Of a stretch of 21,439 bases of DNA, positions 14,970-21,439 are shown piece by piece (the first letter of the stretch is position 1; every line of letters starts with the position of its first letter). The notes under the pieces were generated by a model that saw nothing but the letters and a program-made list of their open reading frames with translations, ran no database searches and was not told the DNA's origin. Position numbers and translations under genes: made by a program. Source of the DNA: Ramlibacter tataouinensis (lineage in GTDB: Bacteria > Pseudomonadota > Gammaproteobacteria > Burkholderiales > Burkholderiaceae_C). The DNA lies in assembly GCA_002427815.1 (NCBI GenBank), contig DIZF01000062.1, forward strand, positions 1 to 21,439, given 5' to 3'.

Positions 14970-15425
14970 ATGGACACCGCTGTCAAGCCCCAGGGCTGCA
15001 CCAACCTCAAGCTGCGCCAGCTGATGCGCCGCGTCACGCAGCACTACGACGCGGAGGTCGGCAAGACCGGGCTGAAGGGGACGCAGTATTCGCTGCTGTC
15101 CTATGTCGTCAAGCTCGGCCCGATCCGTCCCGGCGACCTGGCGCGCGAGATGAAGATCGGCCCGTCCACGCTCACGCGCAACCTGCGGCCGCTGATAGCC
15201 GCCGGCTGGCTGAGACTGGACCCGGGCGCCGACGGCCGCAGCCGTCTGGTCAGCGCGACCGACGCCGGCCGCGACAAGCGCCAGGAGGCGCAGCGGCGCT
15301 GGCGCGTGGCGCAGGAGGGCATCAACCGGACGCTGGGCGCCCACCGTGTCGTCGAGCTGCACGCGCTGATCGACGACTGCATGCAGTCGCTTTCACCCTT
15401 GCCCGAGGGAGAGACCGATGAGTGA
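14970..15425 (+). CDS. MarR-family transcriptional regulator
   Basis: The 151-residue protein has the MarR winged helix: LKGTQYSLLSYVVKLGPIRP, GDLAREMKIGPSTLTRNLRP (the recognition helix-turn-helix) and LIAAGWLRLDPGADGRSRLVSATDAGRDKR (the wing). Such dimers repress neighbouring genes and are released by small aromatic or other ligands. The dyad at 14935-14961 is its likely operator. It is divergent from the thioesterase and overlaps the start of the damaged MFS gene downstream, so the original unit was regulator plus exporter, a common MarR pairing. The C-terminal SPLPEGETDE comes from sequence resembling a REP element and may be a later addition. Confidence 0.9.
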   Translation: MDTAVKPQGCTNLKLRQLMRRVTQHYDAEVGKTGLKGTQYSLLSYVVKLGPIRPGDLAREMKIGPSTLTRNLRPLIAAGWLRLDPGADGRSRLVSATDAGRDKRQEAQRRWRVAQEGINRTLGAHRVVELHALIDDCMQSLSPLPEGETDE

Positions 15426-15638
15426 TGCCCGCAACGCCGGGGTCAAATCAGCATCTCTCTGGGTGGTGCTGCTGGCCGCGGCCGGCACCTCGCCAAGTTC
15501 TTCGGTCCCTTCGAAGCGACCGGCGCCTACGACTGGGTCTGGTACATCGACATCGTGCTGGCGGTCGGTCCAGCGCTGATCCACCTGCCGATCCGGGAGG
15601 CGTTGCCGCTGTCGGCAAGAAGAGCTGTGAAGGCGTGA
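15418..15638 (+). pseudogene. MFS transporter collapsed to its two ends
   Basis: ATG 15418 overlaps the marR end and opens MSDARNAGVKSASLWVVLLAAA, which looks like the start of the first membrane helix of an MFS carrier. After about 15480 the frame changes. The new frame reads RHLAKFFGPFEATGAYDWVW, then YIDIVLAVGPALIHLPIREA, to TGA at 15636-15638, which matches the last helices and tail of an MFS permease. About 350 residues between are absent. The gene is dead as a transporter. In the original layout it would have been the MarR-controlled exporter. Confidence 0.75.
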
Positions 15639-15643
15639 CCGGA

Positions 15644-15680
15644 TGGAACGGGCTCAGCCGCGGCTGGCCCGATCGTTCCA
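15644..15680. terminator. Strong hairpin between convergent genes
   Basis: The outer arms TGGAACG (15644-15650) and CGTTCCA (15674-15680) pair, and the inner AGCC-GC-GGCT pairs again, with a small bulge. No run of T follows on either strand, so it is a terminator-like hairpin rather than a classical Rho-independent terminator. It lies between the end of the MFS remnant and the end of the small minus-strand gene. Confidence 0.4.
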
Positions 15681-15707
15681 GGCCAGAGGGCCTTGTGCGC
15701 GGATGCC

Positions 15708-15896
15708 CTAGATCAGTGGGTTCCTGGTTTCCGAGATCGGGTTGCCGTCCTCGTCCAGGTCGGTGTTGGGCATGATGGCGGGAGAGCCCGCGTCAGGCAC
15801 AACATGGACATTGTTCTCGACCATTTCGAGAAAATCATCAACTTCCTCGGTCGAGTGCTTGGAAGGCTGGATGTGCGCGGTCTGTTGCTGAGTCAT
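15708..15896 (-). CDS. Small acidic protein of unknown function
   Basis: The frame from ATG 15896 gives 62 residues: MTQQQTAHIQPSKHSTEEVD, followed by DFLEMVENNVHVVPDAGSPA, with an acidic region and a last part TDLDEDGNPISETRNPLI. AAAGGAC lies 7 bases upstream on the minus strand, a good ribosome-binding site, which favours this start over one at 15947. There are no membrane segments, no cysteine and no motif I recognise. The protein is probably soluble and partly disordered. A perfect palindrome at 15907-15923 sits directly upstream. It stands alone between the MarR/MFS region and the DsbG-like gene. I do not recognise the family and assign no function. Confidence 0.6.
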   Translation of the reverse strand: MTQQQTAHIQPSKHSTEEVDDFLEMVENNVHVVPDAGSPAIMPNTDLDEDGNPISETRNPLI

Positions 15897-15906
15897 TGCG
15901 TGTCCT

Positions 15907-15923
15907 TTGCAGTGGGACTGCAA
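15907..15923. promoter_or_regulatory. Perfect 7-bp inverted repeat upstream of the small acidic protein
   Basis: TTGCAGT (15907-15913) and ACTGCAA (15917-15923) pair perfectly around GGG. On the minus strand the dyad directly precedes the AAAGGAC ribosome-binding site of the gene starting at 15896. It could be an operator or, if transcribed, a hairpin next to the ribosome-binding site. Confidence 0.45.
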
Positions 15924-16115
15924 TACTCTGCCGTTGTCACGCGGCATCCATCAGCCGACCGGACGCTTTGCCGTAAGACCTCGCCTACGGGATGGACGGC
16001 AGCTCGCCGCCGGCAGCAGGACCCGGCGCCCGTGGCGGCGCCATTGGGGTGATGCGGGCGGGGTTCCGGCGGCTTTGGTATCGTCGGCGCATCCCCCCAA
16101 ACTGTTCGAGGCACC

Positions 16116-16709
16116 ATGAAATTCCTGAGATTCGCCGCCGCGGCCCTGCTCGCTTCCGTGCTCCTGTCCGGCTGCAACGATGCGGCGGGCCCGTCCGCAG
16201 ACAGCAAGGCGGCCGCCAAGGCCCCGGTGACCGTCGCGGCGATCGAGGCCGAAGCCCAGGGGTTCACCGTGGGCGCGACCATGAGCGCGCGCACCGTCTA
16301 CGTGTTCTTCGATCCGCAATGCCCGCATTGCGCCGCGCTGTGGAATTCAGCCAAACCGCTGAAGTCGCAGGCGAAATTCGTCTGGATTCCAGTGGGCATC
16401 ATCGGCCAGGCGAGCATCAGCCAGGGCGCGACGATCCTCGCCGCCAAGGACCCGGTTGCCGCCATGGACGAGCATGAGGCATCGGTCCTGGCCAAGCAGG
16501 GCGGCATCAGCGCGTCGGGCGACATCGATGCCCAGAAGAAGATCGTCGAGAAGAACACGGCGTTGTTCAATCGCTTCGGCTTCGCATCCGTTCCCACCAT
16601 CGTGGCGCTGCACGCGCAGACCGGCGCGCTGGTCACCAACGAGGGTGCCATGCCGATGGCCGATCTGGCCCGTCTGCTCGGGCTGCAGGTTCCCGCCTCG
16701 GGACAGTGA
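16116..16709 (+). CDS. DsbG/DsbC-like thioredoxin-fold lipoprotein
   Basis: The 197-residue product has a lipoprotein signal peptide (LLASVLLSGC, Cys20) and a linker rich in Ala and Lys. A thioredoxin-fold domain follows with the active site CPHC at 69-72 in TVYVFFDPQCPHCAALWNSA, the helix SQGATILAAKDPVAAMDEHE, and the cis-proline loop FGFASVPTIV. These features fit the DsbG/DsbC thiol:disulfide family, which reduces or protects cysteines of envelope proteins. The usual N-terminal dimerisation domain of DsbC/DsbG is missing or very short, since only about 40 residues lie between lipid Cys and the strand before CPHC. ATG 16116 follows a GAGG. Convergent with dgoA, 19 bases apart. Confidence 0.87.
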   Translation: MKFLRFAAAALLASVLLSGCNDAAGPSADSKAAAKAPVTVAAIEAEAQGFTVGATMSARTVYVFFDPQCPHCAALWNSAKPLKSQAKFVWIPVGIIGQASISQGATILAAKDPVAAMDEHEASVLAKQGGISASGDIDAQKKIVEKNTALFNRFGFASVPTIVALHAQTGALVTNEGAMPMADLARLLGLQVPASGQ

Positions 16710-16728
16710 CGGCGCCGGCCTCAATGCG

Positions 16729-17367
16729 TCACGTCCGGACGGTACCCGCGCAGGCGGCCATGAAGTCGCGGGCGCGCTCGCGCACCGCAGCTGCATCCCT
16801 GCCCGGCGCATAGAGCGCCGAGCCGATGCCGAAGCCGTTGGCGCCGGCGGCAAGATAACCGGCCATGTTGCCTGGCGTGATGCCGCCCACGGGCAGTACG
16901 ACGGTCTGCGGCGGCAGCACGGCGCGCAAGGCCTTGACGGCAGCGGGTGGAATCATCTCGGCAGGGAAGAGTTTCAGGCCGGTGGCGCCGGCGGCGAGCG
17001 CGGCAAACGCCTCGGTGGCCGTGAGCACGCCGGGCAGGCAGACCATGCCCAGCCGCACCGCCTCGCGCACCACTTCGGGATGGAAATTGGGGGCGACCAC
17101 CAGCCGGCCGCCGGCTGCGTGCACCGGGCCCACCTGTTCGGGCTGCAGCACCGTGCCCGCGCCGACCAGCGCTTGGGGAAAGGCCTCGGCCAGGGCCGCG
17201 ATGCTCAGCAGCGGCTCGGGCGAATTCAGCGGTACTTCGATCAGCCGCCAGCCGCTCGTGATCAAGGCTTCGCCGACGGGCTGGGCCTCGGTGGGGCGCA
17301 GACCGCGCAGGATTGCGATCAGCGGACAGGCCGCGAGCGCGGCGGTGAACTGCCGATGGGCCGTCAT
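16729..17367 (-). CDS. dgoA: 2-dehydro-3-deoxy-6-phosphogalactonate aldolase
   Basis: This KDPG-aldolase-fold enzyme splits KDPGal into pyruvate and glyceraldehyde 3-phosphate. The 212 residues show LIAILRGLRPTEA with Arg21, LIEVPLNSPEP (Glu44 and the NSP that distinguishes KDPGal from KDPG aldolases), GAGTVL, APNFHPEVV, PGVLTATEAFAALAAGA, the Schiff-base Lys132 in GLKLFPAE, and PVGGITPGN. Its ATG at 17367 shares one base with the dgoK stop (TGATG), so translation is coupled. The operon with dgoK and the dehydratase supports the galactonate assignment over Eda. Its counterpart for gluconate, eda, is about 3.4 kb away. Confidence 0.93.
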   Translation of the reverse strand: MTAHRQFTAALAACPLIAILRGLRPTEAQPVGEALITSGWRLIEVPLNSPEPLLSIAALAEAFPQALVGAGTVLQPEQVGPVHAAGGRLVVAPNFHPEVVREAVRLGMVCLPGVLTATEAFAALAAGATGLKLFPAEMIPPAAVKALRAVLPPQTVVLPVGGITPGNMAGYLAAGANGFGIGSALYAPGRDAAAVRERARDFMAACAGTVRT

Positions 17368-18266
17368 CACTTTCCCGTTCCGTCGAGGGTATTGGCGATG
17401 GCCGGCAGGCCGTGCCACGCCGCTTGCGATCCGGCGCTGCGTGTCGGCACGCCCAGGATCCGCAGTCCCAGTTCATAGCGCCGCGTGAGCGCCTCCGCAC
17501 CAACCACAACCACCGCTTCGGATACGCCGGCCAGGTCCTGCGCGCGCAGTTCCTCGCCGATCACCAGCCCGGAGAGGTAGCTCGGCAAGGCGGCGGCCGG
17601 CATGCGGTCAAACAGGGCCAGCGTGCGGGCGCTGAACGCCGCGTGCAGGAGTGTGCCGCTGTGCAGCGCGTACCGGATGCCGCGCTCGAACGCTGCCGCG
17701 TCCGGCTCACCGTCGCCATCGGGCATGGTGCGTCCGAGGATGGAATGCTGGCGCAGCAGGGCATAGAACTCGCCCGTCATGAAGGTCGAAAAACTCTCGA
17801 TGCGGCCGCCCGCGATCCGTACCCACTTGCTGTGTGTTCCGGGATGCACCAGCAGGGCGGAATCCAGGCCCAGCAGATCCAGGGCACCGAAAACCTGTGT
17901 TTCCTCGCCCCGCATCACGTCGGGCACGCCGTCGGCTTCGCAGCTCAGTCCGGGCACGATGGCAACGCGGCCGGGCTCGATCCAGGCGAGCCGCGCCGCC
18001 ACATCGCCAAATCCTGCCGGGCAGGGGCAGTAGGGCGCTTCCACCCAACCCTGGCGGCTGCCGGCCATGCCGCAGACGAGCGCCAGCGCGCCGGGAGAGC
18101 GCATCCAGTCGCCGCAAGTGTCCTGAAACACCGCCGCGAATCCGCCTGGCGGCACCGTGAGAATGCCGCGGGGCACCGAACGCTCTTCCAGCACACGGCC
18201 CTGGCCGTCGAGCCGCGCGGCGCGCAGCGACGAAGTGCCCCAGTCGATGGCGATGAGTGGTCTCAC
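17367..18266 (-). CDS. dgoK: 2-dehydro-3-deoxygalactonokinase
   Basis: DgoK phosphorylates 2-keto-3-deoxygalactonate at C6 with ATP. The 299-residue protein begins RPLIAIDWGTSSLRAARLDG, the phosphate-1 loop of the ASKHA kinase fold, and carries CGMAGSRQGWVEAPYCPCPA, VPDVMRGEETQVFGAL, LLVHPGTHSKWVRI and STFMTGEFYALLRQHSILGR, typical of DgoK. The start is GTG at 18266, supported by GGAGGG 8 bases upstream. It lies 39 bases after the dehydratase and directly before dgoA. Length is normal. Confidence 0.93.
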   Translation of the reverse strand: MRPLIAIDWGTSSLRAARLDGQGRVLEERSVPRGILTVPPGGFAAVFQDTCGDWMRSPGALALVCGMAGSRQGWVEAPYCPCPAGFGDVAARLAWIEPGRVAIVPGLSCEADGVPDVMRGEETQVFGALDLLGLDSALLVHPGTHSKWVRIAGGRIESFSTFMTGEFYALLRQHSILGRTMPDGDGEPDAAAFERGIRYALHSGTLLHAAFSARTLALFDRMPAAALPSYLSGLVIGEELRAQDLAGVSEAVVVVGAEALTRRYELGLRILGVPTRSAGSQAAWHGLPAIANTLDGTGK

Positions 18267-18305
18267 GGCAATGCCCTCCGATGCAGGAATGCAGTGCGAT
18301 GTGTT

Positions 18306-20051
18306 TCAGTGATTGTCACGAGGTACGAAGGCGCCGCGCTTGCCGACCAGGAAATCCAGGTCCGCGCCTTCGTCGGCCTGCAGCACGTGGTCGACGTAGA
18401 GCTTCCAGTACCCGGAGGACAAAGGCGGCTCGGGCTTTTTCCATTCGGCGAGCCGGCGCGCCAGTTCTTCGTCGCTGATGTGCAGCTGGATGCGCCGGTT
18501 CGGCACGTCGAGCTCGATCATGTCGCCGTTGCGCACCACCGCCAGCGGGCCGCCAGCCGCGGCTTCCGGCGCGGTGTGCAGCACCACGGTGCCGTAGGCG
18601 GTGCCGCTCATGCGTGCGTCGCTGATGCGGACCATGTCGGTGATGCCCTTGCGCAGCACCTTGGGCGGCAGCGGCATGTTGCCCACTTCCGCCATGCCGG
18701 GGTAGCCCTTCGGCCCGCAGTTCTTCAGCACCATCACGCAGTTCTCGTCGATGTCGAGGTTCTCGTCGTCGATGCGCTTGTGGAAGTCCTCGATGTTCTC
18801 GAACACCACGGCCCGCCCTTTGTGCACCATCAGCGCCGGTGTCGCGGCGCTGGGCTTGATCACGGCCCCGCGTGGCGCCAGGTTGCCGCGCAGCACCGCG
18901 ATGCCGGCCTTGTCCTTGAAGGGGCGGTCCAGCGGCTGGATGACCTCCTGGTTGTAGTTCACGGCATCGCCGACGTTCTCGCGCACGGTCCTGCCGTTGG
19001 CCGTCACGGCGTCCAGGTGCAGGTGCTGCGCGATTTCCTTCATCACCACCGGCAGGCCGCCGGCGTAGCAGAAGTCTTCCATCAGGTGCTCGCCGGAAGG
19101 CTGCAGGTTGACCAGGCAGGGCAATTCGCTGGCCAGCCGGTCGAAGTCCTCGATCGCCAGTTCGACGCCGATGCGCCGGGCGATCGCGATCAGATGGATC
19201 ACTGCGTTGGTCGAGCCGCCGATCGCGGCCAGCGTCTTGATGGCGTTCTCGAAGGCGTGGCGCGTCAGGATATTGGACAGTTTCTGGTCCTCATGCACCA
19301 TGTCCACGATGCGGCGGCCCGCCATGCGGGCCAGCACATTGCGGCGTCCGTCCACCGCGGGATAGGCGGCGTTGCCCGGCAGGCCCAGGCCCAGCGCCTC
19401 GACCATGCAGGCCATGGTGCTGGCTGTGCCCATGGTCATGCAGTGGCCGTGGCTGCGGTGCATGCAGCTCTCGGCTTCGAAGAAATCCTGCAGCTTGAGC
19501 GTGCCGGCGCGCACCTGTTCGCTCATGCTCCACACGCCGGTGCCCGAGCCCAGTTCCTGGCCGCGCCATTTGCCGTTGAGCATGGGCCCGCCGGAAACGC
19601 CGATGGTCGGAATGTCGACGCTGGAGGCGCCCATCACCAGCGAGGGCGTGGTCTTGTCGCATCCCATCAGCAGCACCACGCCGTCGATCGGGTTGCCGCG
19701 GATGCTTTCTTCCACATCCATGCTGGCGAGGTTGCGATACAGCATGGCCGTGGGGCGCAGGAGCGTCTCGCCCAGGGACATCACCGGGAATTCGAGCGGG
19801 AAGCCGCCGGCCTCGTAGACCCCGATCTTCACCTGCTCGGCCAGCGTGCGAAAGTGGCTGTTGCAGGGCGTGAGTTCGCTGAAGGTGTTGCAGATGCCGA
19901 TCACCGGGCGGCCGTCGAACTGGTCGTGCGGCACGCCTTTGCCCTTGACCCAGCTGCGGTACGCGAAGCCGTCGCGGTCCTGGCGTCCGAACCACTGCTG
20001 GCTGCGGAGGTCTTCGGGTTTTTTGCGGGGGGGGGTGGAAGAGCTGCTCAC
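18306..20051 (-). CDS. IlvD/EDD-family sugar-acid dehydratase (L-arabinonate/D-galactonate type)
   Basis: The 581-residue protein belongs to the IlvD/EDD dehydratases. The cluster cysteines Cys63 (TPCNSH), Cys131 (GCDKTTP) and Cys204 (HGHC) and the Lys133 next to Cys131 fall at a constant offset of four from the corresponding residues recalled for Rhizobium leguminosarum L-arabinonate dehydratase (Cys59, Cys127, Cys200, Lys129). SDARMSGTAYG and TAPEAAAGGPL close the active site. That enzyme is known to act on L-arabinonate, D-fuconate and D-galactonate. Beside dgoK and dgoA the D-galactonate reaction to KDGal is most likely here, replacing the enolase-type DgoD. The GTG at 20051 is chosen for its GAGGA upstream and normal length. 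Just inside lie nine C and then six A in a row on the coding strand. Confidence 0.9.
   Translation of the reverse strand: MSSSSTPPRKKPEDLRSQQWFGRQDRDGFAYRSWVKGKGVPHDQFDGRPVIGICNTFSELTPCNSHFRTLAEQVKIGVYEAGGFPLEFPVMSLGETLLRPTAMLYRNLASMDVEESIRGNPIDGVVLLMGCDKTTPSLVMGASSVDIPTIGVSGGPMLNGKWRGQELGSGTGVWSMSEQVRAGTLKLQDFFEAESCMHRSHGHCMTMGTASTMACMVEALGLGLPGNAAYPAVDGRRNVLARMAGRRIVDMVHEDQKLSNILTRHAFENAIKTLAAIGGSTNAVIHLIAIARRIGVELAIEDFDRLASELPCLVNLQPSGEHLMEDFCYAGGLPVVMKEIAQHLHLDAVTANGRTVRENVGDAVNYNQEVIQPLDRPFKDKAGIAVLRGNLAPRGAVIKPSAATPALMVHKGRAVVFENIEDFHKRIDDENLDIDENCVMVLKNCGPKGYPGMAEVGNMPLPPKVLRKGITDMVRISDARMSGTAYGTVVLHTAPEAAAGGPLAVVRNGDMIELDVPNRRIQLHISDEELARRLAEWKKPEPPLSSGYWKLYVDHVLQADEGADLDFLVGKRGAFVPRDNH
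20019..20035. repeat. Homopolymer tracts at the 5' end of the dehydratase gene
   Basis: A T6 run (20019-20024) and a G9 run (20027-20035) stand two bases apart within the first 12 codons of the dehydratase (coding strand C9, then A6). Nine identical bases near a start can slip and switch the frame, and are also a common place for sequencing indels. Confidence 0.8.
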
Positions 20052-20120
20052 GGGTGAATCCTCAAATGAATGATCTCGGGCCAACGCACCGCGTGCGCGG
20101 CCGAGGCGCCCAACGCGGCT

Positions 20121-20993
20121 CTATTCCTTGACGGCGCCGGTCATGCCGGAGACGTAGTACTCGACAAAGAAGGAATAGATGATCGCCACCGGCAGCGAGC
20201 CCATCAGGGCGCCCGCCATCAGCGCCCCCCAATGATAGACGTCGCCATCCACCAGCTCGGTGACGACGCCCACGGCAATGGTCTTGACTTCCGACGACGA
20301 GACGAACGTCAGTGCGTAGATGAACTCGTTCCACGACAAGGTGAATGCGAAGATGCCCGCCGAGATCAGCCCGGGCACGGACAGCGGCAGGACGATCTTC
20401 CAGAGAATCTCGAAGCGCGTGGCGCCGTCGATCAGCGCACATTCCTCGAGCTCATAAGGGATGGAGCGGAAGTACCCCATCAGCAGCCAGGTGCTGAAGG
20501 GGATCAGGAAGGTGGGATAGGTCAGGATCAGCGCCCAGCGGGTATCGAACAGGCCGAGCTTGAACACGATGGCCGCCAGCGGAATGAACAGGATCGATGG
20601 CGGCACCAGGTAGGCCAGGAAAATGCTCAGGCCGACCTGGCGCGCGCCCTTGAAGCGCAGCCGCTCGATCGCGTAGGCCGCCAGCACCGATGCGATCAGC
20701 GAGGCGAACGTGGCAACCACCGAGACGACCACCGTGTTCCACAGCCAGTCGGGGTAGGAGGTATCGAAGAGCAGCTTCTTGAAGTGCGCCAGCGTCGGGC
20801 CGATCACCAGGAAGGGATTGCCCTCGCGCGAGATCAGTTCGCCGTCGGGCTTGAAGGCCGTGATCGCCATCCAGTAGAACGGGAACAGCAGCACGAACAC
20901 GAAGATGCCCAGCGGGATGAACACGGTCACCACGCGTCGCGGCATGGTGTCCAGAAAGCTCATGCCCTGGCTGTCGTTGTCGGGTGTTTTCAT
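20121..20993 (-). CDS. Carbohydrate ABC transporter permease (MalG-like)
   Basis: This 290-residue inner-membrane permease of the binding-protein-dependent sugar transport family (CUT1, MalG/UgpE type) has six predicted helices, the first at about 22-42 (VVTVFIPLGIFVFVLLFPFY). The EAA loop ELEECALIDGATRFEILWKI followed by VLPLSVPGLIS contacts the ATPase. It pairs with the permease on its upstream side, 8 bases away, and should import the sugar or sugar acid broken down by the dehydratase-dgoK-dgoA genes downstream. The binding protein and ATPase are outside the window. No strong ribosome-binding site is seen, so translation may be coupled to the previous gene. Confidence 0.92.
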   Translation of the reverse strand: MKTPDNDSQGMSFLDTMPRRVVTVFIPLGIFVFVLLFPFYWMAITAFKPDGELISREGNPFLVIGPTLAHFKKLLFDTSYPDWLWNTVVVSVVATFASLIASVLAAYAIERLRFKGARQVGLSIFLAYLVPPSILFIPLAAIVFKLGLFDTRWALILTYPTFLIPFSTWLLMGYFRSIPYELEECALIDGATRFEILWKIVLPLSVPGLISAGIFAFTLSWNEFIYALTFVSSSEVKTIAVGVVTELVDGDVYHWGALMAGALMGSLPVAIIYSFFVEYYVSGMTGAVKE

Positions 20994-21001
20994 GGGTGAG
21001 C

Positions 21002-21439
21002 TTATTTGTCGCTGCCGCCCTGTTGCCAGGCGCGGCGCTGCAGGCCGAAATAGCTGAACAGGATGGAGGCCAGCAGGAACGGGATCATGGCAATGGCGAT
21101 GGCGGCGCCTTCGCCCAGCGACCCGCCGGGAATCGCGCGCTGGAACGACAGGGTGGCCATCAGGTGGGTGGCGTTGAGCGGCCCGCCGCGTGTCAGCACG
21201 TAGATCAGCTGGAAGTCGGTGAAGGTGAACAGCACCGAGAAGGTCATGACCACGGCAATGATCGGGGTCAGCAGCGGCAGCGTGATGTACCGAAAGCGTT
21301 GCCAGCCGGTGGCGCCGTCAATGGCGGCGGCCTCATGCAGCGAAGGCGAAATGGTCTGCAAGCCGGCCAGCAGCGTGATGGCCACGAAGGGCACGCCGCG
21401 CCAGACATTGGCCGCGATGGTGGACAGCCGCGCATTCCA
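21002..21439 (-). CDS. Carbohydrate ABC transporter permease (MalF-like), partial
   Basis: The C-terminal 145 residues of a sugar permease of the MalF/UgpA type; the frame is open to the right edge, so the start lies outside. Visible: WNARLSTIAANVWRGVPFVA, the EAA loop LHEAAAIDGATGWQRFRYIT followed by LPLLTPII, a helix VVMTFSVLFTFTDFQLIYVL, TRGGPLNATHLMATLSFQ and a last helix AIAIAMIPFLLASILFSYFGLQ before TAA. It forms the heterodimeric channel with the MalG-like protein and belongs to the same operon. In such operons the binding protein gene usually precedes it. Confidence 0.92.
   Translation of the reverse strand, partial: WNARLSTIAANVWRGVPFVAITLLAGLQTISPSLHEAAAIDGATGWQRFRYITLPLLTPIIAVVMTFSVLFTFTDFQLIYVLTRGGPLNATHLMATLSFQRAIPGGSLGEGAAIAIAMIPFLLASILFSYFGLQRRAWQQGGSDK

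Noticed and set aside
15394..15413. Second REP-like copy at the end of marR (CCCTTGCCCGAGGGAGAG)
   Set aside because: Only half of the motif is similar and the dyad is poor. Noted in the marR entry but not called as a repeat.
17412..20057. Very long plus-strand open frame of 881 codons
   Set aside because: It is antisense to dgoK and the dehydratase, whose minus-strand products match known families from end to end. The plus-strand product is rich in His/Gln/Arg/Ala and resembles no protein, as expected for GC-rich shadow frames.

Overview
The window is GC-rich, densely coding DNA. Protein content and gene order suggest a betaproteobacterium of the order Burkholderiales, probably Comamonadaceae. 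This is inferred from recognisable families (AEC carrier, PdxH, XdhC/MocA pair, Edd/Eda, DgoK/DgoA, GloA), not from a marker gene. No rRNA, tRNA or CRISPR array was seen.

Left part (1-4639), housekeeping and purine/molybdenum cofactor genes: the cut-off start of a probable PAS-domain sensor (-), a 5-hydroxyisourate hydrolase-like protein (-), an AEC-family permease (+), pyridoxamine 5'-phosphate oxidase (-), an XdhC-type molybdoenzyme maturation factor overlapping a MocA/MobA-like nucleotidyltransferase (+), and a ChaC-type gamma-glutamylcyclotransferase (-).

Middle part (about 4750-9081), an accessory block with lower GC and many damaged genes. It opens with a minus-strand pseudogene in which three separate pieces of an integron integrase (IntI) can be read. 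To its right every gene lies on the plus strand: an antitoxin whose toxin is reduced to a 15-codon stub, an apparently intact HigB/HigA-like toxin-antitoxin pair behind a near-consensus promoter/operator, a GNAT acetyltransferase with a 1-nt frameshift, a lipoprotein with a glycoside-hydrolase-like barrel, two hotdog thioesterases (one FlK-like), and a 47-codon ORF that is only the two ends of another GNAT gene. The layout resembles a decayed chromosomal integron, but I found no convincing attC sites.

Central-right part (9082-13763): a LapA-like membrane protein, a membrane-anchored SMP-30/strictosidine-synthase-like beta-propeller, then the Entner-Doudoroff pair edd-eda with repeats and a HexR-like palindrome upstream. 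A REP-like palindrome is read in frame inside edd. Convergent gloA follows.

Right part (13764-21439): a GNAT protein, a PaaI-type thioesterase divergent from a MarR regulator across a strong dyad, a collapsed MFS transporter gene, a small acidic unknown protein, a DsbG-like lipoprotein, and a minus-strand sugar-acid operon (two ABC permeases, IlvD/EDD-family sugar-acid dehydratase, dgoK, dgoA). The operon fits uptake of a sugar or sugar acid, dehydration of D-galactonate (or L-arabinonate/D-fuconate), phosphorylation and aldol cleavage to pyruvate and glyceraldehyde 3-phosphate. That is a DeLey-Doudoroff branch lying beside the Entner-Doudoroff genes.

A recurring theme is genes reduced to their N- and C-terminal ends by internal deletions (intI, the 8713 GNAT, the 15418 MFS), plus a truncated toxin and a frameshifted GNAT.
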